In this document: positions 10,874 through 20,058 of the stretch, piece by piece
How positions within the stretch are numbered: position 1 is the stretch's first letter
Layout: every line of letters begins with the position of its first letter
Origin: Flavobacteriales bacterium
GTDB taxonomy: Bacteria; Bacteroidota; Bacteroidia; Flavobacteriales; BACL11
Direction: 5' to 3'
Assembly: GCA_002696275.1 (NCBI GenBank)
Contig: NZRO01000052.1
Location: 31,493 to 74,884, forward strand
DNA: 43,392 bases
The notes under the pieces: model-generated
What the model saw: only the letters and a program-made list of their open reading frames with translations
The model's database searches: none
Told to the model about the DNA's origin: nothing
Translations under genes and position numbers: made by a program

Positions 10874-13108
10874 TTAGAATCTTAAACTAATCCCTCCACT
10901 AGGTAATAGTGGGAGTTGATTAACTCTGTCATGTTCTATTCTATTAAAGTAGAATATATTTTCTCTGTTGTATGCATTAGTCACTGAAGCAGAAATCTCT
11001 AAAATAGTATTTTTAGAAAATTCTATTGTTTTAGATAAAGACAAATCTAATCTGTGGTAGTAAGGAAGCCTTCCTTGATTTAATTCAGCATATATTACAT
11101 CTAACTCTCCATTTTGATTTATATAATCAGTATTGATGCCACCAACAAAAGTTATATTTTCGTAATATCCTTGAGTTTGAGTGAATGGAAATCCTGATCC
11201 AAGATTCCAACGAGCGTCAGCTTTCCAACTATTATTATTACCAAATGTATAGCTACTAACAAAGTTTATATTGTGTCTTCTGTCAAAGTGAGGAAAATAA
11301 ACATTTCCTTCATCATATCTTTGAATGATACCTAATGAATAAACTGTCCATAAATATAATTTCTTGTTTTTATATTTTAGTAAGAAATCTGCTCCTTTTG
11401 ATATACCTCTTTCGACAATAAATTCATTATCAAAATTAGAAATCATTTCTCTATTGATATTTGTTAGTTGGGTAAAATCTTTAATATAAGCTTCAATTTG
11501 AAGGTCCATTTTTAGATTAATATCATATTCTCCCCCCACTATAATGTGCTTTGCTTTTTGTATTTTATGCTTGTATTCATTTCCATTCTCATCTAATGGC
11601 AAATCATCAGGACTTGTAAGAAATCCATAAAATAGATTTACAACATCTCTATCTGATATGGTACTTATTATATTTTGAGAATAAATTCCTGTAGCAAGTT
11701 TAAATCTTAATACATCAGAGGCTAAATATTTTATTCCAAACCTAGGTTCAGCAGAATTTTCTAGATTATATCTCTGTAACCTAAATCCAGGTTCAACAAT
11801 AAATCTATTTGCATTATATTGATAATTTACATATGCAGAAAATTCAGAGGTGTTTTCATCTTGTTCAATTATAGCGTTGGCTGAGTTGTAAGTCTTAAAT
11901 TTTGTAAGAAAACTATACACATCAAATCCATATTTTACTTTACCTTTTGGTTGAAAAGAAGTGAAATCAAAACCCATACTCCCACCAGCGATAGAACTTT
12001 CTCTTAATGGTGAGGATTTTTCTTCAAGTGTGATATGATATTTTGAATAAGCAAAATTACCTTCAATTAATACTGGTGAATTTCCAGGGATTAATAAAAA
12101 GTCTGATCCAGCACCAACTGAGTTCCATTGTAAATCAGATACTCCCTGATAATTCACATTATCTTGAAAATTAAACCCAAAAACATTCGCTTTACTTCCG
12201 TTTTGTGATCCAAATGTAAATTTTCCGTATAAATCTGTATACGAATAAGGCATTGGAAAATTATAAATGATCTCAGAAGTTTTGTCTAGATAAGAAGTTT
12301 TGCCTGAAAAAAGAAAGGAACTATTTCCGTCAACTTTAAATGGTCCTTCTAATAACAACTTACTTCCAAAAGTATTAGAAGATAATTTCCCTTGAATTCT
12401 TTTTTTATTTCCATCTTTTGTTTTTATGTCCATAATTGAAGAAACTCTACCTCCATATTCTGCAGAAAAACCTCCAGTATAAACATCAGTCGCCTTTATA
12501 ATATCTGCGTCAAATACTGAGAATAATCCAATAGAATGGAAGGGGCTATAAACAGTCATACCGTCTAATAACACTTTGTTTTGAACTGGAGAACCTCCCC
12601 TGATGTATAGCTGTCCTCCTTGATCTCCTGTAAAAATAACTCCAGGAATAATTTGCATGTATTGAGCTAAATCAGATTCCCCACCAATAGTAGGTACCAA
12701 ATCTAGATCTTCATTTGTAATTTTAATAGAAGCAGCCTTTACATCAGTTTTCATTTCTAACCTATCTGCTGAAATTTCAATTTCGTCAATTTTTACAGTA
12801 GAAGTTTCTAACTCAATTTTTATATTTAAAATTTCTCCACTTTTTAGAGATATATTTTCTGTATATTTTTTATAACCAACAAATGTAACTACTATTTTGT
12901 GGTTGCCTTCAGGAACTTGAGAAAGATTATACATTCCATTTAAGTCTGTTTGCGAACCAAAACTTGTACCATCAATTGTAACATTACAAAACATAATTGG
13001 TTCTCCTGAAGATTTATCAGAAACAAAACCTCTAATAGACCCCTTTTGAGAGAAAAGGTTAATATTAAAGAAAATCCCTAATAATAGTAGTAATATCTTT
13101 TTATTCAT
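10874..13108 (-). CDS. TonB-dependent receptor with N-terminal carboxypeptidase-D regulatory-like domain
   Basis: GSIRGFVSDKSSGEPIMFCNVTIDGTSFGSQTDLNGMYNLSQVPEG; plug LYIRGGSPVQNKVLLDGMTVYSP. ORF track starts at TTG 13129, which belongs to a -7 box; ATG at 13108 (MNKKILLLLLGIF signal peptide) is more likely. Confidence 0.93.
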   Translation of the reverse strand: MNKKILLLLLGIFFNINLFSQKGSIRGFVSDKSSGEPIMFCNVTIDGTSFGSQTDLNGMYNLSQVPEGNHKIVVTFVGYKKYTENISLKSGEILNIKIELETSTVKIDEIEISADRLEMKTDVKAASIKITNEDLDLVPTIGGESDLAQYMQIIPGVIFTGDQGGQLYIRGGSPVQNKVLLDGMTVYSPFHSIGLFSVFDADIIKATDVYTGGFSAEYGGRVSSIMDIKTKDGNKKRIQGKLSSNTFGSKLLLEGPFKVDGNSSFLFSGKTSYLDKTSEIIYNFPMPYSYTDLYGKFTFGSQNGSKANVFGFNFQDNVNYQGVSDLQWNSVGAGSDFLLIPGNSPVLIEGNFAYSKYHITLEEKSSPLRESSIAGGSMGFDFTSFQPKGKVKYGFDVYSFLTKFKTYNSANAIIEQDENTSEFSAYVNYQYNANRFIVEPGFRLQRYNLENSAEPRFGIKYLASDVLRFKLATGIYSQNIISTISDRDVVNLFYGFLTSPDDLPLDENGNEYKHKIQKAKHIIVGGEYDINLKMDLQIEAYIKDFTQLTNINREMISNFDNEFIVERGISKGADFLLKYKNKKLYLWTVYSLGIIQRYDEGNVYFPHFDRRHNINFVSSYTFGNNNSWKADARWNLGSGFPFTQTQGYYENITFVGGINTDYINQNGELDVIYAELNQGRLPYYHRLDLSLSKTIEFSKNTILEISASVTNAYNRENIFYFNRIEHDRVNQLPLLPSGGISLRF

Positions 13109-13126
13109 TCTTATAAGAAATGTTAG

Positions 13127-13134
13127 CAAATATA
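13127..13134 (-). promoter_or_regulatory. Candidate -7 box TATATTTG for the TonB-dependent receptor
   Basis: Plus-strand caaatata; 18 nt upstream of ATG at 13108. Confidence 0.4.
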
Positions 13135-13160
13135 ATAAGATAGCATTGTTTTTAGTGTAA

Positions 13161-14159
13161 TTAGTGTAATATCTTAAAAGTAAGCTCTTTTAGTAATTCG
13201 CTTTCGTTTGTGGAAGGATTATTTACTCCTTTACTTTTAAGATCATATTCTTTTAAAAAAGTGAATATTTTAAATAATTTACTCATTGAATAGTTTTTAG
13301 CAGCAGTTTGGTATGAATAAACAAAAAATGGATTTATCCCTAGTTTAGCAGCAATATTTTCTTTGCTTTTATCTTTTAAATTATGATAAATCATAATTTT
13401 CTGAAAATAACTAAATAACGAAGAAAGTGTAAGTACAAATGGATGATTTTTCGGGTTTTCTGAAAAATGTTTTATAATTCTATTGGATTTTAGTATATCT
13501 TTTTTTCCTAAAGCGTTTTGAAATTCAAATATGTTATAATCTTTACTAATTCCAATGTTTTCCTCTATAATTTTTGGGGAGATTTGTTCTCCGATCTTTA
13601 TATTTAAGATTAATTTATTTATTTCATTACTAATTTTGGATAAGTCTGTTCCTAGATAATCAGATAATATTTTTGAAGATTTATCATCAATAGAATAACC
13701 TAATTCTTTTATATAGTTTTTTATCCATGAGGGGATTTGATTTTCATAGAGCTTCTTACTCTCAAACAACATTGTTTTTTTAGATAAATTTTTGCCAAAA
13801 GATTTTCTTTTGTCAATTTTTTTGTATTTAAAACAAATAACCAAAATAGTAGAAGGATTAGGATTTTCTAGATATGATTCTAGCTGATCAATAGATCGGA
13901 TATCTTGCGCTTCTTTTATAATCACTACTCTGTATTCCGCCCCAAATGGAAACTGTTTTGCTTCTGAAATAATTGTTGATACATCAATCTCTTTTCCGTA
14001 CAGTATTATCTGATTAAACTCTTTTTCATCTGAATTTAGGGTGTTTTTACAAATATAGTCACATATTTTATCTATATAATAGGATTCTTCACCCATTAGA
14101 AAATAGACTGGTTGAAAAACTTTGTTGTCTATTTGTGTTATGATCTCCTGATATTTCAT
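13161..14159 (-). CDS. holA: DNA polymerase III subunit delta
   Basis: QPVYFLMGEESYYIDKICDYI; FPFGAEYRVVIIKEAQ; LGTDLSKISNEINKL. Confidence 0.9.
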   Translation of the reverse strand: MKYQEIITQIDNKVFQPVYFLMGEESYYIDKICDYICKNTLNSDEKEFNQIILYGKEIDVSTIISEAKQFPFGAEYRVVIIKEAQDIRSIDQLESYLENPNPSTILVICFKYKKIDKRKSFGKNLSKKTMLFESKKLYENQIPSWIKNYIKELGYSIDDKSSKILSDYLGTDLSKISNEINKLILNIKIGEQISPKIIEENIGISKDYNIFEFQNALGKKDILKSNRIIKHFSENPKNHPFVLTLSSLFSYFQKIMIYHNLKDKSKENIAAKLGINPFFVYSYQTAAKNYSMSKLFKIFTFLKEYDLKSKGVNNPSTNESELLKELTFKILH

Positions 14160-14171
14160 TTAATTTGATCT

Positions 14172-14627
14172 ATGAAAAAATTACCAATTTTAAGTATGCC
14201 AATTTACAAACTGAAATTGAAAAAGATTGCTGAAAAAACATATATTTTTGATGTAGTAAGAAAAAAATACTTGATTCTGACTCCTGAAGAATGGGTTCGT
14301 CAAAATTTTATACAGTACTTAAATATAGAGAAGAATTTCCCATTAGGACTTATAGGAGTAGAAAACATGATAAAGTACAATAATTTGAAGACGCGTGCTG
14401 ATATTGTCATTTATAATTCAGATGGACATGCTAATATAATTGTTGAATGTAAAGCTCCAGATGTTAAAATAACACAAGAAACTTTCTATCAGATTGCAAA
14501 ATATAATTCTCAGTTAAAGGTACAATACTTAATTGTGACAAATGGTAGAAAACATTATTGTTGCGAAATGGATTATCTGAATAATGAAATAAGGTTTTTA
14601 AAAGAAATACCTAATAATAAAATATAA
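14172..14627 (+). CDS. HsdR N-terminal-like (HSDR_N) restriction-type nuclease domain protein
   Basis: TPEEWVRQNFIQYL...KTRADIVIYNSDGHANIIVECKAPDVKITQETFYQIAKYNSQLKVQYLIVTNG; divergent from holA with a 12-bp gap, a familiar Bacteroidota pairing. Confidence 0.85.
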   Translation: MKKLPILSMPIYKLKLKKIAEKTYIFDVVRKKYLILTPEEWVRQNFIQYLNIEKNFPLGLIGVENMIKYNNLKTRADIVIYNSDGHANIIVECKAPDVKITQETFYQIAKYNSQLKVQYLIVTNGRKHYCCEMDYLNNEIRFLKEIPNNKI

Positions 14628-14714
14628 TTTGATTTAATAAATAAGTCATAATAAATGTTAGGAATTTATTTTATATGAATTTATATTTTATTATTAAAAC
14701 AACTTAATGAAAAA

Positions 14715-16982
14715 TTATTTGTTTTCTTTTCTTATTAAATTTAAAGCAGATCCAGCTTTAAACCAATCAATTTGTTGTTGGTTGTAAGTATGATTTAACT
14801 TTATATTGTTTTTTGTTCCATCATTATGAATGATCTCTAAATTTAATTGTTTTCCTTCTCCAAAATCAGTTAAATCAGTAAAGTTAAATGTGTCATCCTC
14901 TTTTATTAAATCATAATCAGATTCATTATCAAAAGTAAGTCCTAACATACCTTGTTTTTTTAGGTTTGTCTCATGAATTCTAGCGAATGATTTTACAATA
15001 ACAGCAATTACGCCGAGGTGTCTTGGTTCCATCGCTGCATGCTCTCTAGAAGATCCTTCTCCATAGTTATGATCTCCAACAACAATTGAAGGTATATTAG
15101 ACGCTTTATATGCTCTTGCAACATTTGGAACTTCATCAATCTTTCCATTAATTTGATTAACTACAGCATTGGTTTGTTCTCCAAATGCATTTACTGCTCC
15201 AATCAAACAGTTATTTGAGATATTATCTAGATGACCTCTGTATCGCAACCATGGTCCCGCCATAGAAATGTGGTCAGTAGTACATTTTCCTTTAGCTTTA
15301 ATTAAAAGTTTTGCTCCTGTTATATTTTTTCCATTCCAAGCTGAGAAAGGCGTGAGTAATTGTAATCTATTAGATTCAGGATTTACAACCACTTCTACAT
15401 TACTTCCGTCTTCTGCGGGAGCTTGATATCCATTATCTTCTACATCAAAACCATTTGGAGGTAATTCATGTCCTGTTGGTTCAGATAATTTAACCTGTTC
15501 ACCATTTTCATTGGTAAGGCTATCTGTAATAGGATTAAAATCTAATCTTCCTGAAATTGCGATTGCAGCTACCATTTCTGGTGACGCTACAAAAGCATGT
15601 GTGTTTGGATTTCCATCTGCTCTTTTTGCAAAGTTTCTGTTAAAAGAATGAACAATAGAATTTTTTTCTTTCTTTTCAGCACCTTCTCTGTCCCATTGTC
15701 CAATACAAGGTCCACAAGCATTTGTAAATATTCTAGTTGATTCAAATTTATTAAAAGTATCTATTAATCCATCTCTTTCTGCGGTGTATCTTACTTGTTC
15801 AGATCCTGGATTAATTCCTAACATTGCTTTTGGTTTTATTCCTTTACTCACCGCGTCTTCAACAATAGACGCTGCTCTTGTTAAATCTTCATACGATGAA
15901 TTTGTACAAGAACCAATCAATGCCCATTCAATATCTAGAGGCCAATCATTTGTAATTGCTTTATCGTGCATTTCAGCTACTGGGGTGGCTAAATCAGGAG
16001 TAAAAGGTCCATTTAAATGAGGAGTTAAATTATTTAGGTTTATCTCAATTACCTGATCAAAATATTGTTCAGGATTTTGGTAAACCTCGGCATCTCCCGT
16101 CAAGTGTTCTTTTATTTCATTAGCTGCGTCCGCTACATCATCTCTGTCTGTAGATCTGAGGTATCTTTCCATACTTTCATCATATCCAAAAGTAGAAGTT
16201 GTAGCTCCAATTTCAGCTCCCATGTTGCAAATTGTTCCCTTACCTGTGCAAGATAAAGATGTTGCACCTTCTCCAAAATATTCAACAATACTTCCTGTCC
16301 CACCCTTTACAGTAAGAATTCCAGCTACTTTTAAAATTACATCCTTTGGAGCAGTCCAACCATTTAGTTTTCCTGTAAGTTTCACCCCGATTAGTTTTGG
16401 AAATTTTAGTTCCCACGGCATTCCTGCCATTACATCCACTGCATCTGCTCCACCAACACCAATTGCTATCATTCCTAATCCTCCGGCATTTACAGTGTGA
16501 GAATCTGTTCCAATCATCATTCCACCAGGGAAGGCATAATTCTCTAAAACTACTTGGTGTATGATACCTGCTCCTGGTTTCCAGAAGCCAATTCCATATT
16601 TATTACAAACTGAAGAAAGAAAATTAAAGACTTCATTATTCTGATTAATTCCTTCTTGTAAATCTTTACTAGCTCCTAATTTCGCTTGAATTAAATGATC
16701 TGCATGTGCAGTTGAAGGTACTGCAACCCTTCTTTTACCTGCTTGCATAAATTGCAACAATGCCATCTGTGCAGTTGCGTCTTGCATGGCAACTCTATCA
16801 GGCGCAAAATCTACATAGTCTTCTCCTCTAACATAAGAACCTTTTGCTATTCCATCCCATAGATGAGTGTAAAGTATTTTTTCCGCGAGAGTAAGAGGTT
16901 TGTTTGTTGCTTTTCTAGCAGCTTTTATTGCTTCAGGGTATTTCTTATATACCTTTCTGATCATTTCAATATCAAACGCCAT
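14715..16982 (-). CDS. Aconitate hydratase
   Basis: [61 protein letters not shown]. Confidence 0.97.
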   Translation of the reverse strand: MAFDIEMIRKVYKKYPEAIKAARKATNKPLTLAEKILYTHLWDGIAKGSYVRGEDYVDFAPDRVAMQDATAQMALLQFMQAGKRRVAVPSTAHADHLIQAKLGASKDLQEGINQNNEVFNFLSSVCNKYGIGFWKPGAGIIHQVVLENYAFPGGMMIGTDSHTVNAGGLGMIAIGVGGADAVDVMAGMPWELKFPKLIGVKLTGKLNGWTAPKDVILKVAGILTVKGGTGSIVEYFGEGATSLSCTGKGTICNMGAEIGATTSTFGYDESMERYLRSTDRDDVADAANEIKEHLTGDAEVYQNPEQYFDQVIEINLNNLTPHLNGPFTPDLATPVAEMHDKAITNDWPLDIEWALIGSCTNSSYEDLTRAASIVEDAVSKGIKPKAMLGINPGSEQVRYTAERDGLIDTFNKFESTRIFTNACGPCIGQWDREGAEKKEKNSIVHSFNRNFAKRADGNPNTHAFVASPEMVAAIAISGRLDFNPITDSLTNENGEQVKLSEPTGHELPPNGFDVEDNGYQAPAEDGSNVEVVVNPESNRLQLLTPFSAWNGKNITGAKLLIKAKGKCTTDHISMAGPWLRYRGHLDNISNNCLIGAVNAFGEQTNAVVNQINGKIDEVPNVARAYKASNIPSIVVGDHNYGEGSSREHAAMEPRHLGVIAVIVKSFARIHETNLKKQGMLGLTFDNESDYDLIKEDDTFNFTDLTDFGEGKQLNLEIIHNDGTKNNIKLNHTYNQQQIDWFKAGSALNLIRKENK

Positions 16983-17007
16983 ATATGAGTATTTTTAATT
17001 AGGATTG

Positions 17008-17015
17008 CAAATATA
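17008..17015 (-). promoter_or_regulatory. Candidate -7 box TATATTTG for aconitase
   Basis: Plus-strand caaatata, 25 nt upstream of ATG. Confidence 0.4.
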
Positions 17016-17050
17016 GTAAAACTAGAAAAAATAGGTAATTCTAAGCACTA

Positions 17051-17074
17051 AAAAAGCCCGTTAACGGGCTTTTT
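17051..17074 (-). terminator. Rho-independent-type terminator after rplI
   Basis: Perfect palindrome AAAAAGCCCGTTAACGGGCTTTTT between rplI and the downstream aconitase gene. Confidence 0.85.
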
Positions 17075-17094
17075 ATATTCTCATTTAAATCATT

Positions 17095-17529
17095 TTATTC
17101 TGCAATTACTTCAAATGGTATTGTTACCGTCACCTTCCTATGCAATCTAATTGTAGCTTCATATTTTCCTGTTTCTTTGACAGAAGGAATATTTACAAAT
17201 CTTTTATCAATTTCTACATCTCCAATTGCGGACATAAATTGAGCTAATGTTACTTTTCCGAAAAGTTTAGTGCCAGTAGAAATTTTAGCTTTAATTTTAA
17301 TGTCTAATCCTTTTAAAGTTTCTGCAGTTGAGTTAGCATCAGCAATAACCTTTTCTTCTTTACTTGCTTGCTGTCTAAGTTTTTCCTCTAAAACCTTTAC
17401 TGCTGATTCAGTTGCTAAAATTGCTTTTCCTTGAGGTATTAAAAAATTTCTACCATAACCATTTTTAACGGTTACAATTTCATCCTTAAATCCCACTTTT
17501 TCAATATTTTCTAATAATATAATATCCAT
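17095..17529 (-). CDS. rplI: 50S ribosomal protein L9
   Basis: MDIILLENIEKVGFKDEIVTVKNGYGRNFLIPQGKAILAT. Confidence 0.97.
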   Translation of the reverse strand: MDIILLENIEKVGFKDEIVTVKNGYGRNFLIPQGKAILATESAVKVLEEKLRQQASKEEKVIADANSTAETLKGLDIKIKAKISTGTKLFGKVTLAQFMSAIGDVEIDKRFVNIPSVKETGKYEATIRLHRKVTVTIPFEVIAE

Positions 17530-17548
17530 TTTTCTAAGAATTTAAGGG

Positions 17549-17821
17549 TTATTTTAAGTTATCTCCTACATAAGGAAGTAAGGCTAATTGTCTACATCTC
17601 TTTACAGCTGTAGCTAATCTTCTCTGATATTTTAAAGAAGTTCCTGTAATTCTCCTAGGAAGTATTTTACCTTGATCATTTAAAAATCTCATTAAAAAAT
17701 CAGGATCTTTATAATCAATGTACTTTATACCCATCTTTTTAAATCGACAGTATTTTTCTTTTCTTCTTTTGTCGATATCTACAGGAGAGAGATATCTGAT
17801 TTCTGTTTTATTCTTCGCCAT
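17549..17821 (-). CDS. rpsR: 30S ribosomal protein S18
   Basis: [62 protein letters not shown]. Confidence 0.97.
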   Translation of the reverse strand: MAKNKTEIRYLSPVDIDKRRKEKYCRFKKMGIKYIDYKDPDFLMRFLNDQGKILPRRITGTSLKYQRRLATAVKRCRQLALLPYVGDNLK

Positions 17822-18177
17822 TATTCTGTAGATTTTTTTGTTTCACTTAAATTATTTCTTCTTCTAACGGCATATTCAGCAGCATACTTATCAAGTTTTA
17901 CTGTAAGCCATCTTAATACAGCTTCATCTCTCTTAAACTCGATATCCATTTCTGATAAGATTGCTCCGTTAACTTTATACTCTATCAGGTAATAAAACCC
18001 TGATTTCTTTTTTTGGATGGCATATTTTAATTTTTTTAGCCCCCAGTTTTCCTCAGATACAATCTCGGCTTTATTATTTTTCAGGAAAGATACGTATCTT
18101 TTTACTGTTTCCTTTACCTGATCTTCAGATAAAACGGGATTCATAATGAAAACAGTTTCGTAATGATTCATTGTCAT
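17821..18177 (-). CDS. rpsF: 30S ribosomal protein S6
   Basis: [51 protein letters not shown] at 18171 is an alternative start. Confidence 0.96.
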   Translation of the reverse strand: MTMNHYETVFIMNPVLSEDQVKETVKRYVSFLKNNKAEIVSEENWGLKKLKYAIQKKKSGFYYLIEYKVNGAILSEMDIEFKRDEAVLRWLTVKLDKYAAEYAVRRRNNLSETKKSTE

Positions 18178-18210
18178 TTATTTTAATTAATATTTTTTTA
18201 AAAATGTTTG

Positions 18211-18218
18211 CAAATTTA
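18211..18218 (-). promoter_or_regulatory. Candidate -7 box TAAATTTG for rpsF operon
   Basis: Plus-strand caaattta upstream of rpsF. Confidence 0.4.
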
Positions 18219-18297
18219 GTAATTCTATTTAAAATAGAAGTTGTAAATTAAAAATTATTTTTTTTAAAAAAATGATCTCTTTTTTCATCATAAATAT

Positions 18298-18305
18298 TAG
18301 ATTTG
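18298..18305 (+). promoter_or_regulatory. Candidate -7 box TAGATTTG for dnaX
   Basis: TAnnTTTG match 25 nt upstream of ATG. Confidence 0.4.
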
Positions 18306-18330
18306 TAATTCTTAATTTTCAAATTTAAAA

Positions 18331-20043
18331 ATGAGTGATTTTATAGTTTCAGCTAGGAAATATAGACCATCTACATTTAGGGATGTTGTTGGACAGTCTG
18401 TGATAACAAATACATTGTCTAGAGCTATAAAAGACAAACATCTTGCTCAATCATTTTTATTTTGCGGACCAAGAGGGGTTGGAAAAACAACTTGCGCACG
18501 TATTTTAGCTAAAACCATTAATTGTTTAAATTTGTCTGAAGATGGTGAAGCCTGTGATATTTGCGAGTCTTGTATATCATTTAATGAAAATCATTCTTTT
18601 AATATTCATGAATTAGATGCCGCGTCTAATAATTCTGTTGAAGATATTAGGAATTTAGTAGATCAGGTTAGATTTTCTCCTCAGGTAGGAGAATATAATA
18701 TTTATATTATCGATGAGGTCCATATGTTATCTTCTTCAGCCTTTAATGCTTTTTTAAAGACTTTAGAAGAACCTCCAAAACACGCAATATTTATTTTAGC
18801 AACAACTGAAAAACAAAAGATTATTCCAACAATACTTTCGCGTTGTCAAATCTTTGACTTCAAAAGTATTAATATTCAAGATATTATATCTCATCTTGAA
18901 TATGTATCTAGTAAAGAAGGTATACAGTCAGAAAAAGATGCATTACATATTATAGCTCAGAAATCAGGTGGTTCCTTAAGAGATTCTTTATCTATGTTTG
19001 ACAGATTGGTAGATTCTACTGAATTAAGTTTGTCCTATAAAAGTGTAATTGAGAGTTTAAATATCCTTGATCATGATTATTATTTGAAAATTACGGATCA
19101 AATTATATCTAATGATGTTTCTAGCGTAATGTTGACTATAAATGAGATTATTTCTAATGGATTTGATGCTCATCAATTTATTATGGGATTAGCTTCTCAT
19201 TTTAGAGATTTGTTAGTATGTAAGGATATTCAAACAATTGTTTTGTTAGATAAAGGAGAAGATTTGAAACATAGATATTTAGAGCAATCTAAAGACTGTG
19301 AGTTATCTTTTCTAATAAAATCTCTAAATATGTGTAACAAATGTGATGTAGAATATAGAACAAGTAAAAATAAAAGATTGTTAATTGAACTTACGCTCTT
19401 AAAAATGACTACTATTGGCCAATTTCTCTCTGAAAAAAAAAACAATAGTCCAATAAAGACAACTCCAAAAACTTTTCAAAAAGAAATTATAAAGGAAAAA
19501 AGCCATGATGTTATCTTAGAAGACACACATCATAAAGAAGGAATGGTTAAAAATGATATCAAGGAAGAGACTGTTTTTAAAAGAAAAGTCAGGTCTAGTT
19601 CCTTTTCATTAACAGAAATAATGGAAGATAAAAAAGAAAAATTTAATACCACTAACTTCTCAGAAAAAAAATCTAAATCCTTCACTGAACAAGAGATGCA
19701 AAATATTTGGAGAGATTATTCTGAAAATACGCGTAAAGTTGGTAAAACAAATTTATTTGTTACATTAAGCTCTTTTTCCCCAACTTTAGAAAACGAACAT
19801 ATCATAAGATTAAAAATATCTAATGATACTCAACAGAAAATATTGGATGAAAATAAAAGTGAATTAATTAATTTCTTAAAAACAAATCTACAAAATGATT
19901 ATATTGAGATTCATTCAGAATTAACAGAAGAAGTTAAGAATAAAATTCCTTATACTTCTAAAGATAAGTTTAAAAAAATGACTGAAGAAAATCCCTCCTT
20001 AAAAATATTACAACAAAAATTAGGACTTGATCCAGATTACTAA
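18331..20043 (+). CDS. dnaX: DNA polymerase III subunit gamma/tau
   Basis: ARKYRPSTFRDVVGQ; CGPRGVGKTTCARILAK (Walker A); Cys-rich Zn motif CDICESC; IIDEVHMLSSSAFNAFLKTLEEPP. Confidence 0.97.
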   Translation: MSDFIVSARKYRPSTFRDVVGQSVITNTLSRAIKDKHLAQSFLFCGPRGVGKTTCARILAKTINCLNLSEDGEACDICESCISFNENHSFNIHELDAASNNSVEDIRNLVDQVRFSPQVGEYNIYIIDEVHMLSSSAFNAFLKTLEEPPKHAIFILATTEKQKIIPTILSRCQIFDFKSINIQDIISHLEYVSSKEGIQSEKDALHIIAQKSGGSLRDSLSMFDRLVDSTELSLSYKSVIESLNILDHDYYLKITDQIISNDVSSVMLTINEIISNGFDAHQFIMGLASHFRDLLVCKDIQTIVLLDKGEDLKHRYLEQSKDCELSFLIKSLNMCNKCDVEYRTSKNKRLLIELTLLKMTTIGQFLSEKKNNSPIKTTPKTFQKEIIKEKSHDVILEDTHHKEGMVKNDIKEETVFKRKVRSSSFSLTEIMEDKKEKFNTTNFSEKKSKSFTEQEMQNIWRDYSENTRKVGKTNLFVTLSSFSPTLENEHIIRLKISNDTQQKILDENKSELINFLKTNLQNDYIEIHSELTEEVKNKIPYTSKDKFKKMTEENPSLKILQQKLGLDPDY

Positions 20044-20058
20044 TCAAATATACAATAC

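Noticed and set aside
13152-13169. Two tandem copies of TTAGTGTAA at the holA stop
   Set aside because: Only two 9-bp copies in AT-rich sequence; likely slippage, no functional evidence.
15784-16500. Three plus-strand ORFs inside aconitase
   Set aside because: Antisense shadow ORFs of a highly conserved gene.
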